A stretch of 64,000 bases of DNA from Thermotoga sp. Ku-13t (GTDB lineage Bacteria; Thermotogota; Thermotogae; Thermotogales; DSM-5069), in NCBI RefSeq assembly GCF_011057685.1, contig NZ_LNFY01000001.1, forward strand, positions 248,001-312,000, in the 5' to 3' direction. How positions within the stretch are numbered: position 1 is the stretch's first letter; every line of letters starts with the position of its first letter. Below the pieces are notes generated by a model, which ran no database searches, was not told where the DNA came from, and saw only the letters and a list, made by a program, of their open reading frames with translations. Shown piece by piece: positions 7,808 through 16,798 of this stretch. The translations under genes were made by a program, and so were the position numbers.

Positions 7808-8809
7808 TCACTGACCTCTGACTTCCTTGATCAGCTGTTCGAGCGCATCCATGATTCCAAGCTTTATGTAGGCTTGCTTGGCAGCTTCCATGAACGCGGC
7901 CTTGTCAACGTCGCTGATCACTGTTATACCTTTCTCAACACATTTCTGCTTGAACTGCTCGCTGAGTTCCTTCATTATCTTCAGTGAGACTTCAATACCG
8001 GCCTTGTCACATTCTTCTTCGACGATCTTTTGATATTCAGGTGGCAGGCTTCTGAACCATTTCGAGCTGACGACTTCGAAGTTGATCAGAAGTATGTGTC
8101 CCGTCTCGGAGGCGTACTTGACGACTTCGTAGAGAGATCCGTTGTAGACATTGGCATAAGTCAGCTCTGCTCCATCGCACGCTTTTGTTTGAATCGCTGT
8201 GTAGATCTCGCCGAAAGCGATAGCGACAGGCTGTGCACCGAGTGCCCTGATGGATTCCTGCCAGGCTGGCGATGGAGGTGTTCTGATCCTCAAACCACTC
8301 AGATCGGCAGGTTTCCTGATGGGTTTGTTCGTGAAGAAATGTCTGTAACCCTGGACCCAGAAGAACGACAGGACCTTGAAGCCGTACTTGTTCTCGAGTT
8401 CGTCAAGCCATCTCCTCATGGACGGCGATTGTTTAACTTTCTGGAGAGCTTCGATGACTTCTTCTGGAGTCTTCGCACCCATGAAGTCAATGAAGTAGGC
8501 AATGTTCATGACTCCGATTGGTGGAACGTACATACCCATTCGCGCGGAGTCTGTGTTCTGGCCGATTGGTGCGCCAGCTCTGATCTGTTCCAGGATGTCT
8601 TCTTCTACACCGAGTTGAGCACTATGGAACACTTCGATCTTCACGTCCCCGTTCGTTCTCTCCTCGACTGCTTTCGCCCACTTCAGGAATGCTTCGTGGT
8701 ACGGTTCTGTGGCTGCGAGGACGTGGTTGAATCTGAGCACGTATTTCGGTGCGGCGAACAGCGTTGCAAGGACAATGGCAACAAACGCAAGCACTACGAC
8801 CTTCCTCAC
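7808..8809 (-). CDS. dctP: TRAP transporter solute-binding protein DctP
   Basis: The extracytoplasmic binding protein of the TRAP system, 333 residues. A signal peptide (residues 1-20, 'MRKVVVLAFVAIVLATLFA') precedes a DctP fold. The carboxylate-binding region is recognisable in 'LSGLRIRTPPSPAWQESIRALGAQPVAIAFGEIYTAIQT' around residues 168-207; the Arg in 'RIRTP' normally pairs with the carboxylate of the ligand in this family, so the substrate is probably an organic or sugar acid. The GTG start at 8809 follows GGAGGGAG. It is the first gene of the operon, with its own promoter. Confidence 0.92.
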   Translation of the reverse strand: MRKVVVLAFVAIVLATLFAAPKYVLRFNHVLAATEPYHEAFLKWAKAVEERTNGDVKIEVFHSAQLGVEEDILEQIRAGAPIGQNTDSARMGMYVPPIGVMNIAYFIDFMGAKTPEEVIEALQKVKQSPSMRRWLDELENKYGFKVLSFFWVQGYRHFFTNKPIRKPADLSGLRIRTPPSPAWQESIRALGAQPVAIAFGEIYTAIQTKACDGAELTYANVYNGSLYEVVKYASETGHILLINFEVVSSKWFRSLPPEYQKIVEEECDKAGIEVSLKIMKELSEQFKQKCVEKGITVISDVDKAAFMEAAKQAYIKLGIMDALEQLIKEVRGQ

Positions 8810-8844
8810 GGTTACTCCCTCCTTTTTGGAAAAATATTTTCACA

Positions 8845-8905
8845 AACCCCACGTTCACATGGGTTGTCAAAAAAATTATATACGAAGGATTCGTCAAAGT
8901 GTCAA
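8845..8905 (-). promoter_or_regulatory. dctP promoter with a downstream palindrome
   Basis: On the minus strand TTGACA (8905-8900) is 17 bp from TATATA (8882-8877); an overlapping TATAAT (8880-8875) gives 19 bp. Just downstream, at 8845-8865, lies an inverted repeat with arms AACCCA and TGGGGTT around 8 bases. Its place over the early transcribed region is typical for a repressor site, perhaps for the RpiR protein of this operon (inference). Confidence 0.65.
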
Positions 8906-9125
8906 TGAGAAAATGAGGACCACTCAAAAAGCTGGTGTGTTGAGTTCCACGCACCAGGTGTGAGTTTCAATGGCCTCGATATTATATGGGCTGCTGGAAG
9001 GGTGTGTTAACATTCCAGAATCGTTTCTGACGTCGCAGTGAGAGCGATGTGAAACGCGACGCAAATTAGCGTTCCAGAAACTTGTTCCTGGTAAGATCAT
9101 GATGCAGTCGTGAAGAGGATGATCT
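8906..9125. other. Intergenic region between dctP and the ArsB-like gene
   Basis: About 220 bases without an open reading frame of note, separating divergent genes. It holds a 6-bp hairpin (CTGGTG...CACCAG, 8932-8957). No clear promoter for the plus-strand gene was found. Confidence 0.4.
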
Positions 9126-10466
9126 ATGGTTGACCTCGTAATCACTCTGAACATCTTTTTCGCCACGGTCTATGCAACGATAAAGGAGCCGAAGATAAAG
9201 ATAAAGAACGCGGTCATTTCGCTCGATCAAGCGAAATCTTCGTTGCTTGCCCTCATTCTCCTGATCGCCACAGGTGTGGTTCCACTCAACTTGATCAGAA
9301 CCTCTATCATGAAACAGCTGAACATTGTGCCGTGGCAGATACTCGTGATCTTCTTTGGTTCGGCGTACATCTGTACCAGTCTGGACGCGTCTGGCTTGCT
9401 GAAAGTGATCGCCTACAAGTTTTTGTCGGTCAGCAAAGGTGATGGCAAGAAACTCTTCTTCAACATGGTTCTGCTCGCAGGGATCATGACGATGTTCACG
9501 TCCAACGATATAGTGACGCTGACACTGACACCCATCATCGTCTACATGTCGCAGTATTCTGGCGTGGACCCAATGCCGTTGCTGATCAGTGTTTTCTTCA
9601 CTTCGAACACCTGGAGCATGTTCTTCTACATAGGAAATCCAACGAACGTGATCGTCGCTCAAGCTTATTCGTTCAGCTTTTTTGAGTACACTAGGCTCAT
9701 GTTCATCCCCACCGTCGCGACCATAGCAGCTTCACTGATGGGCTTCTATGTTCAGTACGGAAAGAAGATCCCGCAGCGTGTGGAAGCCGAACTCGAGCTC
9801 GATGTAGATGAAGCTCTGAAAAGCAAGCTGTACGCTTGGCTTTCTGGTTTGACCTTCTGTGCTTTCTTTGTGACTGTGTCCATAGGAGATTTCATAGGTT
9901 TACCCCTGTGGAAGGCTGTCGTTCTGTACTGCGCGATCTACGCACTGCTGAACCTCGTTTTTTCAAGCAAGATGTCGGAAGCGAATTTCGAAGACAGTCA
10001 AAGTCTTTCTTTCTTCATCGATGTCTTCAAGAGAGTTCCCTGGAAGATTCTCCCCATGATCATAACTTTCTTCGTCTTCGTGCAGACCTTCTCCATGTAT
10101 GGTCTCACCGATCTTGTTGGTAAGTTGTTCAATTTCCGGAACGACTTACTGGTTTCTCTCTTCACCACGTACGTTACGGCTTTCGCCGCGAACATCATGA
10201 TAAACCAGCCCATGACGATCTTCTTCGCTCACGCGCTCTGGCAGAAACCAGTCAGCTACGCTTTGAGTTTAGTGGTCGGTTCGAACATCGGTGGGAACAT
10301 AACTCTCATCGGCGCGCTCGCCGGTATGATGTGGTCACGCATTCTCAAAAACTATGGTATAGAGATGAACAACGTCAAGTTTATCAAGAACACCTTCTTC
10401 GTCGCGATGCTGACGCTGTTCGCATCCAGTCTCGGGATCTGGATCTCTGTGAAGTTCCTTCATTGA
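9126..10466 (+). CDS. ArsB/NhaD-like ion transporter
   Basis: A 446-residue membrane protein of the ion transporter superfamily (ArsB, NhaD, CitM/SLC13). Two family signatures are visible in matching halves: 'FTSNDIVTLTLTPI' with 'YIGNPTNVIVAQ' in the first half, and 'SNIGGNITLIGALAGMMW' in the second. Both halves carry re-entrant-type Asn/Gly/Thr motifs that form the ion and substrate site. The second motif is close to that of ArsB, but no ars regulator or reductase is near, so arsenite export, Na+/H+ antiport and carboxylate uptake all stay possible. It lies between a TRAP operon and a sugar kinase on the same strand as the kinase. Confidence 0.75.
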   Translation: MVDLVITLNIFFATVYATIKEPKIKIKNAVISLDQAKSSLLALILLIATGVVPLNLIRTSIMKQLNIVPWQILVIFFGSAYICTSLDASGLLKVIAYKFLSVSKGDGKKLFFNMVLLAGIMTMFTSNDIVTLTLTPIIVYMSQYSGVDPMPLLISVFFTSNTWSMFFYIGNPTNVIVAQAYSFSFFEYTRLMFIPTVATIAASLMGFYVQYGKKIPQRVEAELELDVDEALKSKLYAWLSGLTFCAFFVTVSIGDFIGLPLWKAVVLYCAIYALLNLVFSSKMSEANFEDSQSLSFFIDVFKRVPWKILPMIITFFVFVQTFSMYGLTDLVGKLFNFRNDLLVSLFTTYVTAFAANIMINQPMTIFFAHALWQKPVSYALSLVVGSNIGGNITLIGALAGMMWSRILKNYGIEMNNVKFIKNTFFVAMLTLFASSLGIWISVKFLH

Positions 10467-10521
10467 TATTGTTGATCTTCCCTTTCAGCTGGTATAACAT
10501 AAACCTGTGGAGGTGTCGCGG

Positions 10522-11964
10522 GTGGGGTTGCATGTAGGTGTGGATATAGGCACGACGGCTGTGAAGATCATCGTTTACGATTCTGATGCGTTGAAAGTTC
10601 TGCTCGACGTGAGCGAATCTTACGATGTCTTCACTGTTGGGCCTTCGATGTTCGAACAGGATCCTGTGCAGATCGAAAATGCGGTGTTCGAAGCGTTGAA
10701 AAGGGTTGGAGAGAAATTCCCCCGCGTGGACAGCATCGTGCTTGACAGCATGTTGCATTCTCTCCTCTTCCTCGATGAGAATTACCGGCCCATCAGCAAC
10801 GTCATTCCCTGGGTGGACGAAAGATCGATCCCTCAGGTTCTCCAAGTGAAGAAGGACAGACAGCTCGTGAGAACCCTGCAGAACAGGGCGGGTTGTGCCA
10901 GCAACTTTGCCTATCCCATCTTCAAACTCATGTGGTTTGCGCAGAATGAACCTGAGAGGCTCAAAAAGGCTTACAAGATCATCTCGATAAAAGACTACAT
11001 ATTCTACAGATTGACTGGCACGTTGGCCAGCGACATTTCGGTGGCTTCTGGCACAGGGTTCATGGACATACACACTAAGACGTGGATGACGGATTTGCTG
11101 AGAGAACTGACGGGTGTGGGCGAAGACAAGTTAGTTGAACTCGTTCCACCGACGTTCGTGAGGAAATTGACGAAAGAAGCCAGCGAAAGAAGCAACTTTG
11201 CCAGTGGGACCGACGTGTTCATAGGTATCTCGGATGCAGCGGCTTCGAGCGTAGGTTCAGGTGCGGGCGTCGACGATTCGATAACGATCTCTTCGAGCAG
11301 CAGCGCGGCGATCAGATCGATCGTGAGTGAACCACCAGCGCAGTATCCTTCGCCTGGTGTGTGGTGCTACGTTGTGGACGAGAATTACTACATCGCTGGG
11401 GTTGCGACGAGTAACGGTGGAATCGTGTTCGATTGGTACGTGAAGCTTTTCTCCAGGCACGATCACGCCCAGATCGTAAAATCGATTGAGGAGAATTTCT
11501 ACAACGTGGACGCTTCGCGAGCTGTGTTGTTTTATCCTTTCGTATTCAGTGAGAGATTCCCGGAGCTGGATCCAAGCTTGAGCGCGAGGTTTCTGAACCT
11601 CCGTGGCGACACCACCGACTGGATGGTGGCACGGAGCGTTTTAGAAGGCATTATCTTCAACCTGAAAAGGATCTTCGATGTAGTGAAAGTTATACCCAGA
11701 AAGCTCGAAAATGTCTACTCAACGGGTGGACTCACGAGGGCAGACGTGTGGACAAAGATGCTTTCCAGCGTCATCAACGAAAAGATCATCGTACAGAGTA
11801 AGAGGCAAGGTACAGCCCTGGGCACCGTCTGGCACCTCCTTGGAGAGGATCACAGAAAGAGAGCCATGGAAGCTTTGAAAAACGAGCTTGAAGTTTACGA
11901 ACCTGATCAGAGGCTTGTACCGCACTATCAGAAACTGTACGAAGCCTGGCTGGAAAAGCTCTGA
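10522..11964 (+). CDS. FGGY-family carbohydrate kinase, gluconokinase-like
   Basis: A two-domain sugar kinase of the FGGY family, 480 residues. The N-terminal phosphate-binding motif 'VGVDIGTTAVKIIVYD' is at residues 5-20, the Trp/Asp pair of the sugar site is in 'IPWVDERS', and the C-terminal 'YSTGGLTRADVWTKML' is the second ATP-site signature. The overall pattern resembles the gluconokinase branch more than glycerol or xylulose kinases, but the substrate is uncertain. The GTG at 10522 is preferred because GGAGGTG lies 6 bases before it; an in-frame GTG at 10507 would put that site inside the gene. It converges with the ABC exporter, leaving 4 bases between the stops. Confidence 0.83.
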   Translation: MGLHVGVDIGTTAVKIIVYDSDALKVLLDVSESYDVFTVGPSMFEQDPVQIENAVFEALKRVGEKFPRVDSIVLDSMLHSLLFLDENYRPISNVIPWVDERSIPQVLQVKKDRQLVRTLQNRAGCASNFAYPIFKLMWFAQNEPERLKKAYKIISIKDYIFYRLTGTLASDISVASGTGFMDIHTKTWMTDLLRELTGVGEDKLVELVPPTFVRKLTKEASERSNFASGTDVFIGISDAAASSVGSGAGVDDSITISSSSSAAIRSIVSEPPAQYPSPGVWCYVVDENYYIAGVATSNGGIVFDWYVKLFSRHDHAQIVKSIEENFYNVDASRAVLFYPFVFSERFPELDPSLSARFLNLRGDTTDWMVARSVLEGIIFNLKRIFDVVKVIPRKLENVYSTGGLTRADVWTKMLSSVINEKIIVQSKRQGTALGTVWHLLGEDHRKRAMEALKNELEVYEPDQRLVPHYQKLYEAWLEKL

Positions 11965-11968
11965 AGAA

Positions 11969-13696
11969 TCATGAAGCGAACTGAATCTGATACAGCTGAT
12001 AGTACACTCCCTGTTTTGCCAGCAACTGGGCGTGTTTCCCTTCTTCGACTATTCTGCCGTTGTGCACGACCAGTATTCTGTCGGCGTTCTTCACGGTCGA
12101 GAGTTTGTGGGCGATCATGATCATCGTTTTTTCCTTCGCGAGTTCTCTTATGGCCGTTTCGATCCGCGTTTCCGTTTCGACATCTATGTTGCTAGTGGCC
12201 TCGTCGAGGATCAGTATCTTCGCGTCGAACAGCACCGCACGTGCGAGGGCTATGAGCTGTCTCTCGCCGGCAGAGAGCGTGTAACCTCGCTCTACAATCT
12301 TGGTGTAGATCCCATCACTCAGGCGGGACACTATGTCGTACGCGTGGACCTTTTTCAGCGCTTCGATTACCTGTTCCTCGGAGTAGGTTTCATCGAACAG
12401 TCTCACGTTGTCGAGGATCGTTCCTGTGAAGAGTATCACATCCTGTGGGACTGCGGCTATCTGTTTTCTGATCTTCATCAGATCGTATTCGAACATGTCC
12501 TTACCATCGATGAGGATCCGACCCTTCTGAGGTACGTACAGACCGTTTATGAGGTTCATCAGGGATGTTTTTCCTGCCCCGGTCTCACCCACGATGGCGG
12601 TCAGCTCCCCAGGTTTGAAAACGACGTTGATGCCCTTCAGTACCCACCTGTCGGAATCGTAGCTGAACCACACATCTTCGAACCTCAATTCGCCTTTCTC
12701 GATGATGAGCTGACTGTTCGTTTTTCCAGCCAGTTCGGGTTTTTCATCCATGAGCGAGAAGATTTTCTCGCACGAAGCAACCGTGTTCTGTACGATGTCG
12801 TATTTCTCAGAGATGTCTTCCAGAGGCCTCATGAACGTGTCTATGTAGGCTATGAATGCGTACAGCTCTCCAAACTTTATGGTCTCCTGCAGTATCATTC
12901 TGGCACCGAAGTAGATGATCACGCTTGTGGCCAGGTGCCTCACAAAGCTTATGAACGGTCTGAAGATTCCGAACACGTACATCTGTTTGATCTGTGATCT
13001 GTAAAGCTCTGAACTCACCGCATCGAACTCTTTTCTCTTGTAATCTTCGGCGAGGAAGAGTTTTATCACACCCATTCCACTGATGTGTTCCGCAAGGTAG
13101 GCGTTCACTTTGGCCAGGTTGGTACGAACCTCTCTGTAAACCTTCAGATCGAAGTATCTAAACAGGATCATCGCGGCCGCTATGATGGGAAAAACGAAGC
13201 TGGTCGTAGCGAAAAGTTTCGGGCTCAGTCGTATCAAGAAATATATCGTACCAGCCAGGAGGAACACATCCTTCACCATCGCCGTTATGACGCTGGTGAA
13301 GAACTCTTGGATGTTCTGTGTGTCGTTCACGATCCTCGTCGTGATCCTTCCGGAAGGATTCTTGTCAAAAAACGACATAGGAAGGCGCAAGACTTTTCTG
13401 AAGAGTTCCGTGCGCACATCGTGAACGATCCTGTTGCCAAGATACGACGTGATGAAGGTGCTCAAATAACCGAGCAAAAACTGCACTGTGAAGACAGCGA
13501 GCACCAGCAAACTGAGTCTGTAGATCCCGCTTAACCGCTCGGCAGCTGGTAAGGTTTCGTTGTTAACGTAACTGTCTATGATCGTTCTGATCAACTGTGG
13601 TGGCAAAAGGTCCACAATGGCTGAAGCTAGGACGATCAGTATTGCCAGTACAAAGAACAAGACATAGGGTCTGGCGTACTTGAGCAATCTATTCAA
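11969..13696 (-). CDS. ABC exporter with fused membrane and ATPase domains
   Basis: A half-size ABC exporter of the MsbA/LmrA/TM287-288 type. Six membrane helices (about residues 10-310) are followed by an ATPase domain with Walker A 'GETGAGKTS', Q-loop 'AAVPQD', signature 'LSAGERQLIALARA', Walker B 'ILILDEATSNID' and switch 'IAHKLS'. The catalytic Glu is present. The signature is LSAGE instead of LSGGQ. I chose the TTG at 13696 because GGGGTGG lies just upstream; a GTG at 13723 gives nine more residues. Only one half-transporter gene is here, so it either forms homodimers or pairs with a partner encoded elsewhere. Confidence 0.88.
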   Translation of the reverse strand: MNRLLKYARPYVLFFVLAILIVLASAIVDLLPPQLIRTIIDSYVNNETLPAAERLSGIYRLSLLVLAVFTVQFLLGYLSTFITSYLGNRIVHDVRTELFRKVLRLPMSFFDKNPSGRITTRIVNDTQNIQEFFTSVITAMVKDVFLLAGTIYFLIRLSPKLFATTSFVFPIIAAAMILFRYFDLKVYREVRTNLAKVNAYLAEHISGMGVIKLFLAEDYKRKEFDAVSSELYRSQIKQMYVFGIFRPFISFVRHLATSVIIYFGARMILQETIKFGELYAFIAYIDTFMRPLEDISEKYDIVQNTVASCEKIFSLMDEKPELAGKTNSQLIIEKGELRFEDVWFSYDSDRWVLKGINVVFKPGELTAIVGETGAGKTSLMNLINGLYVPQKGRILIDGKDMFEYDLMKIRKQIAAVPQDVILFTGTILDNVRLFDETYSEEQVIEALKKVHAYDIVSRLSDGIYTKIVERGYTLSAGERQLIALARAVLFDAKILILDEATSNIDVETETRIETAIRELAKEKTMIMIAHKLSTVKNADRILVVHNGRIVEEGKHAQLLAKQGVYYQLYQIQFAS

Positions 13697-13734
13697 GGCA
13701 ACCACCCCAAAAGTTAGTTCCACGAATTATTTTA

Positions 13735-14553
13735 TCATTCCATCTCGAGTTTGAAGAACCTGGTTCTGTTGAACTGATCTTTAAAAAAACTGAGCGTTCC
13801 AAGGTTCTGAAGTAGTTCTCTCAAACCGCTTTCCTGCTCTTGTGACATCTCCATGATGATGGTTTTTCCTCTGAGCAGAGAAGGAACGGAGAAGAAGTTT
13901 CTGTAGAAATCGAGACCGTCCTCGCCCGCAAAGAGCGCCTCTGGTGGTTCTTTCTGAACATCTGCGGGGAGCTGCGCAAGGGTGGAAACGTACGGTGGGT
14001 TAGAAACGATCAACTGCACACCGTCCAGAAAGTCGAGGAGTGGTTCAAGATAGGGACCTTTCAGAATCTCTATCTGAACCTGGTACTTCTCGGCGTTCTT
14101 TTTTGCAACCTCGAGAGCTTTTTCACTGACATCGGTTGCTAAGACCTTGCACTGAGAATTCAGAGCGATCGCCACAGCGATGCATCCAGTTCCAGTGCCG
14201 ACATCTGCAACCAGCTTGATGTTCTTTTCCTCCATGACCTCCAGAGATAAGTCCACCAGTAGTTCCGTCTCCATTCTCGGAATGAACACCCCTTCACACA
14301 CGTACAGTTCCAGACCGTAGAAATAGCATTTTTCAGTGATGTACTGAAGAGGATACCCGCTCGCACGTTTTCTCGCCAGCGAAACGGCGAGCTGACACTG
14401 CGCTTCGGAAACTTCTTCTTCGAAATCCATCAGTAGACCTTCACGGCTCCTGCCTGTAACCTTGCTCAATATGGACAAAGCCTCCGAACCACTCGATTCG
14501 GAGGCTTCCTTGAGAATATCTTTGATCGTTGTGTAGAGTTCTCTGAGCTTCAT
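13735..14553 (-). CDS. prmC: Release factor glutamine methyltransferase PrmC
   Basis: PrmC (HemK) methylates the glutamine of the GGQ loop of release factors RF1 and RF2. The 272-residue protein has an N-terminal helical domain and a Rossmann methyltransferase domain with SAM motif 'VADVGTGTGCIAVAIAL' near residue 117 and the catalytic 'IVSNPPYVS' near 182, the hallmark of the family. Its start overlaps the end of the MIP18-like gene by 4 bases (ATGA), so it is translated from the same message. Confidence 0.92.
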   Translation of the reverse strand: MKLRELYTTIKDILKEASESSGSEALSILSKVTGRSREGLLMDFEEEVSEAQCQLAVSLARKRASGYPLQYITEKCYFYGLELYVCEGVFIPRMETELLVDLSLEVMEEKNIKLVADVGTGTGCIAVAIALNSQCKVLATDVSEKALEVAKKNAEKYQVQIEILKGPYLEPLLDFLDGVQLIVSNPPYVSTLAQLPADVQKEPPEALFAGEDGLDFYRNFFSVPSLLRGKTIIMEMSQEQESGLRELLQNLGTLSFFKDQFNRTRFFKLEME

Positions 14554-14858
14554 ATACCGAACTTTTTCCTCACTTCCTCACTCATCCTGTCCGGGGTCCA
14601 TGGTGGATCGAAGGTGAGGTTGATCTTCACGTCTTTGACACCTTCGATCTGTCTGACCTTGTCCTCCGCGTCCTGCAATATGAGTCCTGCGAGTGGACAC
14701 GCCGGGGTAGTCATCGTCATCGTTATCGTGACGTTGTTCTCCTCGTCCACAACCACATCGTACACGAGCCCCAGACTGACCACGTCCAGGCCTATTTCGA
14801 AGTCTATGACTTCCTTCAGTGCTTCAAGGACCTTTTCTTTGGTGACCACTTGGGACAC
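14550..14858 (-). CDS. MIP18-family iron-sulfur assembly factor (SufT/PaaD-like)
   Basis: A 102-residue single-domain protein of the MIP18 family (DUF59). The core 'VIDFEIGLDVVSLGLVYDV' (residues 16-34) and the conserved 'TTPACPLAGLI' with the invariant Cys (near residue 54) are present, as is the C-terminal 'TFDPPWTPDRMSEEVRKKFGI'. Family members such as SufT take part in maturation of iron-sulfur proteins. Its position beside ferritin, a rubrerythrin-like protein and peroxiredoxin fits an iron and oxygen-defence unit. Confidence 0.88.
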   Translation of the reverse strand: MSQVVTKEKVLEALKEVIDFEIGLDVVSLGLVYDVVVDEENNVTITMTMTTPACPLAGLILQDAEDKVRQIEGVKDVKINLTFDPPWTPDRMSEEVRKKFGI

Positions 14859-14864
14859 TCCCTT

Positions 14865-15359
14865 TCACGAAATCTTTTCGAGCATGTCGCTGAGCAGCGC
14901 AACGTGAGACATTTCTTCACGAACTATAAGATCGATCTTGTCTTTGCCGAGTCCCTGTGGGATCATTTCTTTCAGACCAAGGTAGAAAATTATCGAATCC
15001 TTTTCCACGTCTATCGCTATTCTGATAACGTCTGAAACGGAGCCCACCTGTTTGAACCTCGTCGTGGGATCGAGTTTCGAATCGAACACCTTGCCACTCA
15101 CCATTGCCCTAAGGTACGCTGCGGCTTCACCTTGAGGGTCGAGGAACTGCGTGATCTCGCGCTCTTTTGCAGCGAGTTCCAGTCTCATTTGGTGGAATCT
15201 TTTTTCATGCTCTTTTTCCATTTCCGCAAGCTTCAGAAAGACCGATTTTTTCGTGTATTCTGGGAACATCTCTGCCGCTTTGTTGTAGAAAACGACTCCG
15301 TTTCTTTCAATCTGCTCTGCCATTTCAAAAACCTCATCGATGTTGAACATAACGCTCAC
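14865..15359 (-). CDS. Ferritin-like/rubrerythrin-type diiron protein
   Basis: A 164-residue four-helix protein with two sets of diiron ligands: Glu residues in 'EQIERNGVVFYNKA' and 'EMEKEHEKRFHQM' in the first half, and 'DVEKDSIIFYLGLKE' and 'VREEMSHVALLSDM' in the second. The pattern ExxH ... ExxH is that of rubrerythrin erythrin domains. The C-terminal rubredoxin domain of classical rubrerythrin is absent, so electrons must come from another protein. It overlaps the ferritin gene by 4 bases and belongs to the same operon; a peroxidase or iron-sensing role is likely. Confidence 0.8.
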   Translation of the reverse strand: MSVMFNIDEVFEMAEQIERNGVVFYNKAAEMFPEYTKKSVFLKLAEMEKEHEKRFHQMRLELAAKEREITQFLDPQGEAAAYLRAMVSGKVFDSKLDPTTRFKQVGSVSDVIRIAIDVEKDSIIFYLGLKEMIPQGLGKDKIDLIVREEMSHVALLSDMLEKIS

Positions 15360-15844
15360 CCCCTCTTCGCAAGCTCTGAATCAAGCATGATTATACCAGC
15401 GACATTGTCCCCGATGCGTTCCAGTAGTGACATTATTTTCTGTGCGTTGGCTTCTTCTTCGATCTGTTCGTTTACGAACCAGTTCAGAAAGACGAGCGCC
15501 GCGTTATCGTTCAACTTTCGTGCCAGCTCGACCAGTGTGTTTATGCTCGCCGTGACCTTTTGTTCGTGCTCGTACGTGTGTTTGAACACCTCGAGCGGAG
15601 AAGACCAGTCTTTCCTCGGTTCAGCCAGGGCGAAGAGTTCCACCCTTCCTCCACGTTCGTTGATGTGCTCGAAGAACTTCATCGCATGGTTCACTTCTTC
15701 CTGTGCTTGCTTTTTCATCCAGTGCGCCATTCCTCCCAGATTCTCGTGTTCAAAGTATGCAGCCATGGAAAGGTAGAGGTAAGCTGACTCAAGCTCCTTT
15801 TTGATCTGCTCGTTGAACGCCCTCTCGAGCTCTTTTGGTATCAT
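15356..15844 (-). CDS. Ferritin
   Basis: A bacterial non-heme ferritin of 162 residues, the normal subunit size. The ferroxidase ligands can be seen in 'NEQIKKELESAYLYLSMA' (Glu near 17), 'EEVNHAMKFFEHI' (Glu/His near 50-53) and 'NEQIEEEANAQKI' (Glu and Gln near 127-131). It stores iron as ferric mineral and removes free Fe(II). The ATG at 15844 is preceded by CAGGAGGTG and begins the usual 'MIPKELERAFNEQI'; the longer open frame reads through the upstream terminator. A TATAAT at 15867-15872 just upstream may be its own promoter. Confidence 0.92.
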   Translation of the reverse strand: MIPKELERAFNEQIKKELESAYLYLSMAAYFEHENLGGMAHWMKKQAQEEVNHAMKFFEHINERGGRVELFALAEPRKDWSSPLEVFKHTYEHEQKVTASINTLVELARKLNDNAALVFLNWFVNEQIEEEANAQKIMSLLERIGDNVAGIIMLDSELAKRG

Positions 15845-15874
15845 CGTGTAACACCTCCTGAATCGAATTATACG

Positions 15875-15895
15875 AAAAACGCCCCCAACGGGGCG
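15875..15895 (-). terminator. Terminator after the peroxiredoxin gene
   Basis: On the minus strand the stem CGCCCC-gttg-GGGGCG is followed by TTTTT. It lies 5 bases after the peroxiredoxin stop, so ferritin is probably transcribed partly from its own promoter. Confidence 0.8.
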
Positions 15896-15900
15896 CCAGT

Positions 15901-16533
15901 TCAAACCTTCTTGTGGCAGAACCACCAGTCGAAGCACTCGTACTGTTCTTTTCTTTTCTTCGCTTCCTCTATGCTCGTTGCGGGCGGAACGATGACCTCG
16001 TCGCCTATCAATTCGTTGTTGGGCCAGTTTGCAGGTATCGCAACTTTGTGTTCATCAGCCACTTTGAAAGCTTTTGCCATTCGCAGTATCTCGTCCAGGT
16101 TCCTTCCAACTTCCTGTGGATAGTAAAGTATCGCGCGTATGATGCCGTTCGGATCGACGAAGAACACCGCCCTGACCGTGTTGCTACCCTTAGCGGGATG
16201 AATCATTCCGAGCATCTCAGCGATCCTGCCCGTGTCAGCGATGATAGGAAACTCGATCTGTACACCCGTGTTTTCCTTGATCCACTCAACCCACTTGATG
16301 TGTGAGAAAACCTGGTCCACGCTGAGACCGATCAGTTCAAATCCAAGTTGTCGGAACTGGTCGTATCTCTTCTGGAACGCGACGAACTCGGTCGTACACA
16401 CAGGTGTGAAATCAGCCGGATGGCTGAACAGAACGAACCACTTACCCTTGAAAGCCTCTGGCAGCTTCATCTTACCGTGAGTCGTCATCACCTCGACCTC
16501 TGGAAACCTTTCACCTATCAGTGGAATACCCAT
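15901..16533 (-). CDS. Peroxiredoxin, Prx6/AhpC type
   Basis: A thioredoxin-fold peroxidase of 210 residues that reduces H2O2 and organic peroxides. The peroxidatic Cys sits in '[18 protein letters not shown]' near residue 45. The long C-terminal arm with '[13 protein letters not shown]' carries two more Cys, as in archaeal and thermophile Prx6-type enzymes that form rings. The ATG at 16533 follows GGGAGGTG; the longer frame from 16569 adds residues unlike the family. It heads the run of ferritin and rubrerythrin-like genes but is set off from them by a terminator. Confidence 0.92.
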   Translation of the reverse strand: MGIPLIGERFPEVEVMTTHGKMKLPEAFKGKWFVLFSHPADFTPVCTTEFVAFQKRYDQFRQLGFELIGLSVDQVFSHIKWVEWIKENTGVQIEFPIIADTGRIAEMLGMIHPAKGSNTVRAVFFVDPNGIIRAILYYPQEVGRNLDEILRMAKAFKVADEHKVAIPANWPNNELIGDEVIVPPATSIEEAKKRKEQYECFDWWFCHKKV

Positions 16534-16798
16534 AAGGACACCTCCCTCAGGTTCACTTTTTCGTTCCATGTATAGTTTACCATACTCTATGGAGTGGTTT
16601 CATATTGTAACATCAACATTCTCATACTTTTTCATAGTGCATCTGCTCGTCTCTTATGGGCTGTTCATTCTTCACACGCGGTCTTTGCGCTTCGCGGGAA
16701 ACGTTACACCAGCGGGCCTTTCCGTTCCAAGAAGGGAGTGAATTGAACCGTGCAACGATGCAAGATGATGGGATTTTGGGGGTTGATCGACTTCACTC

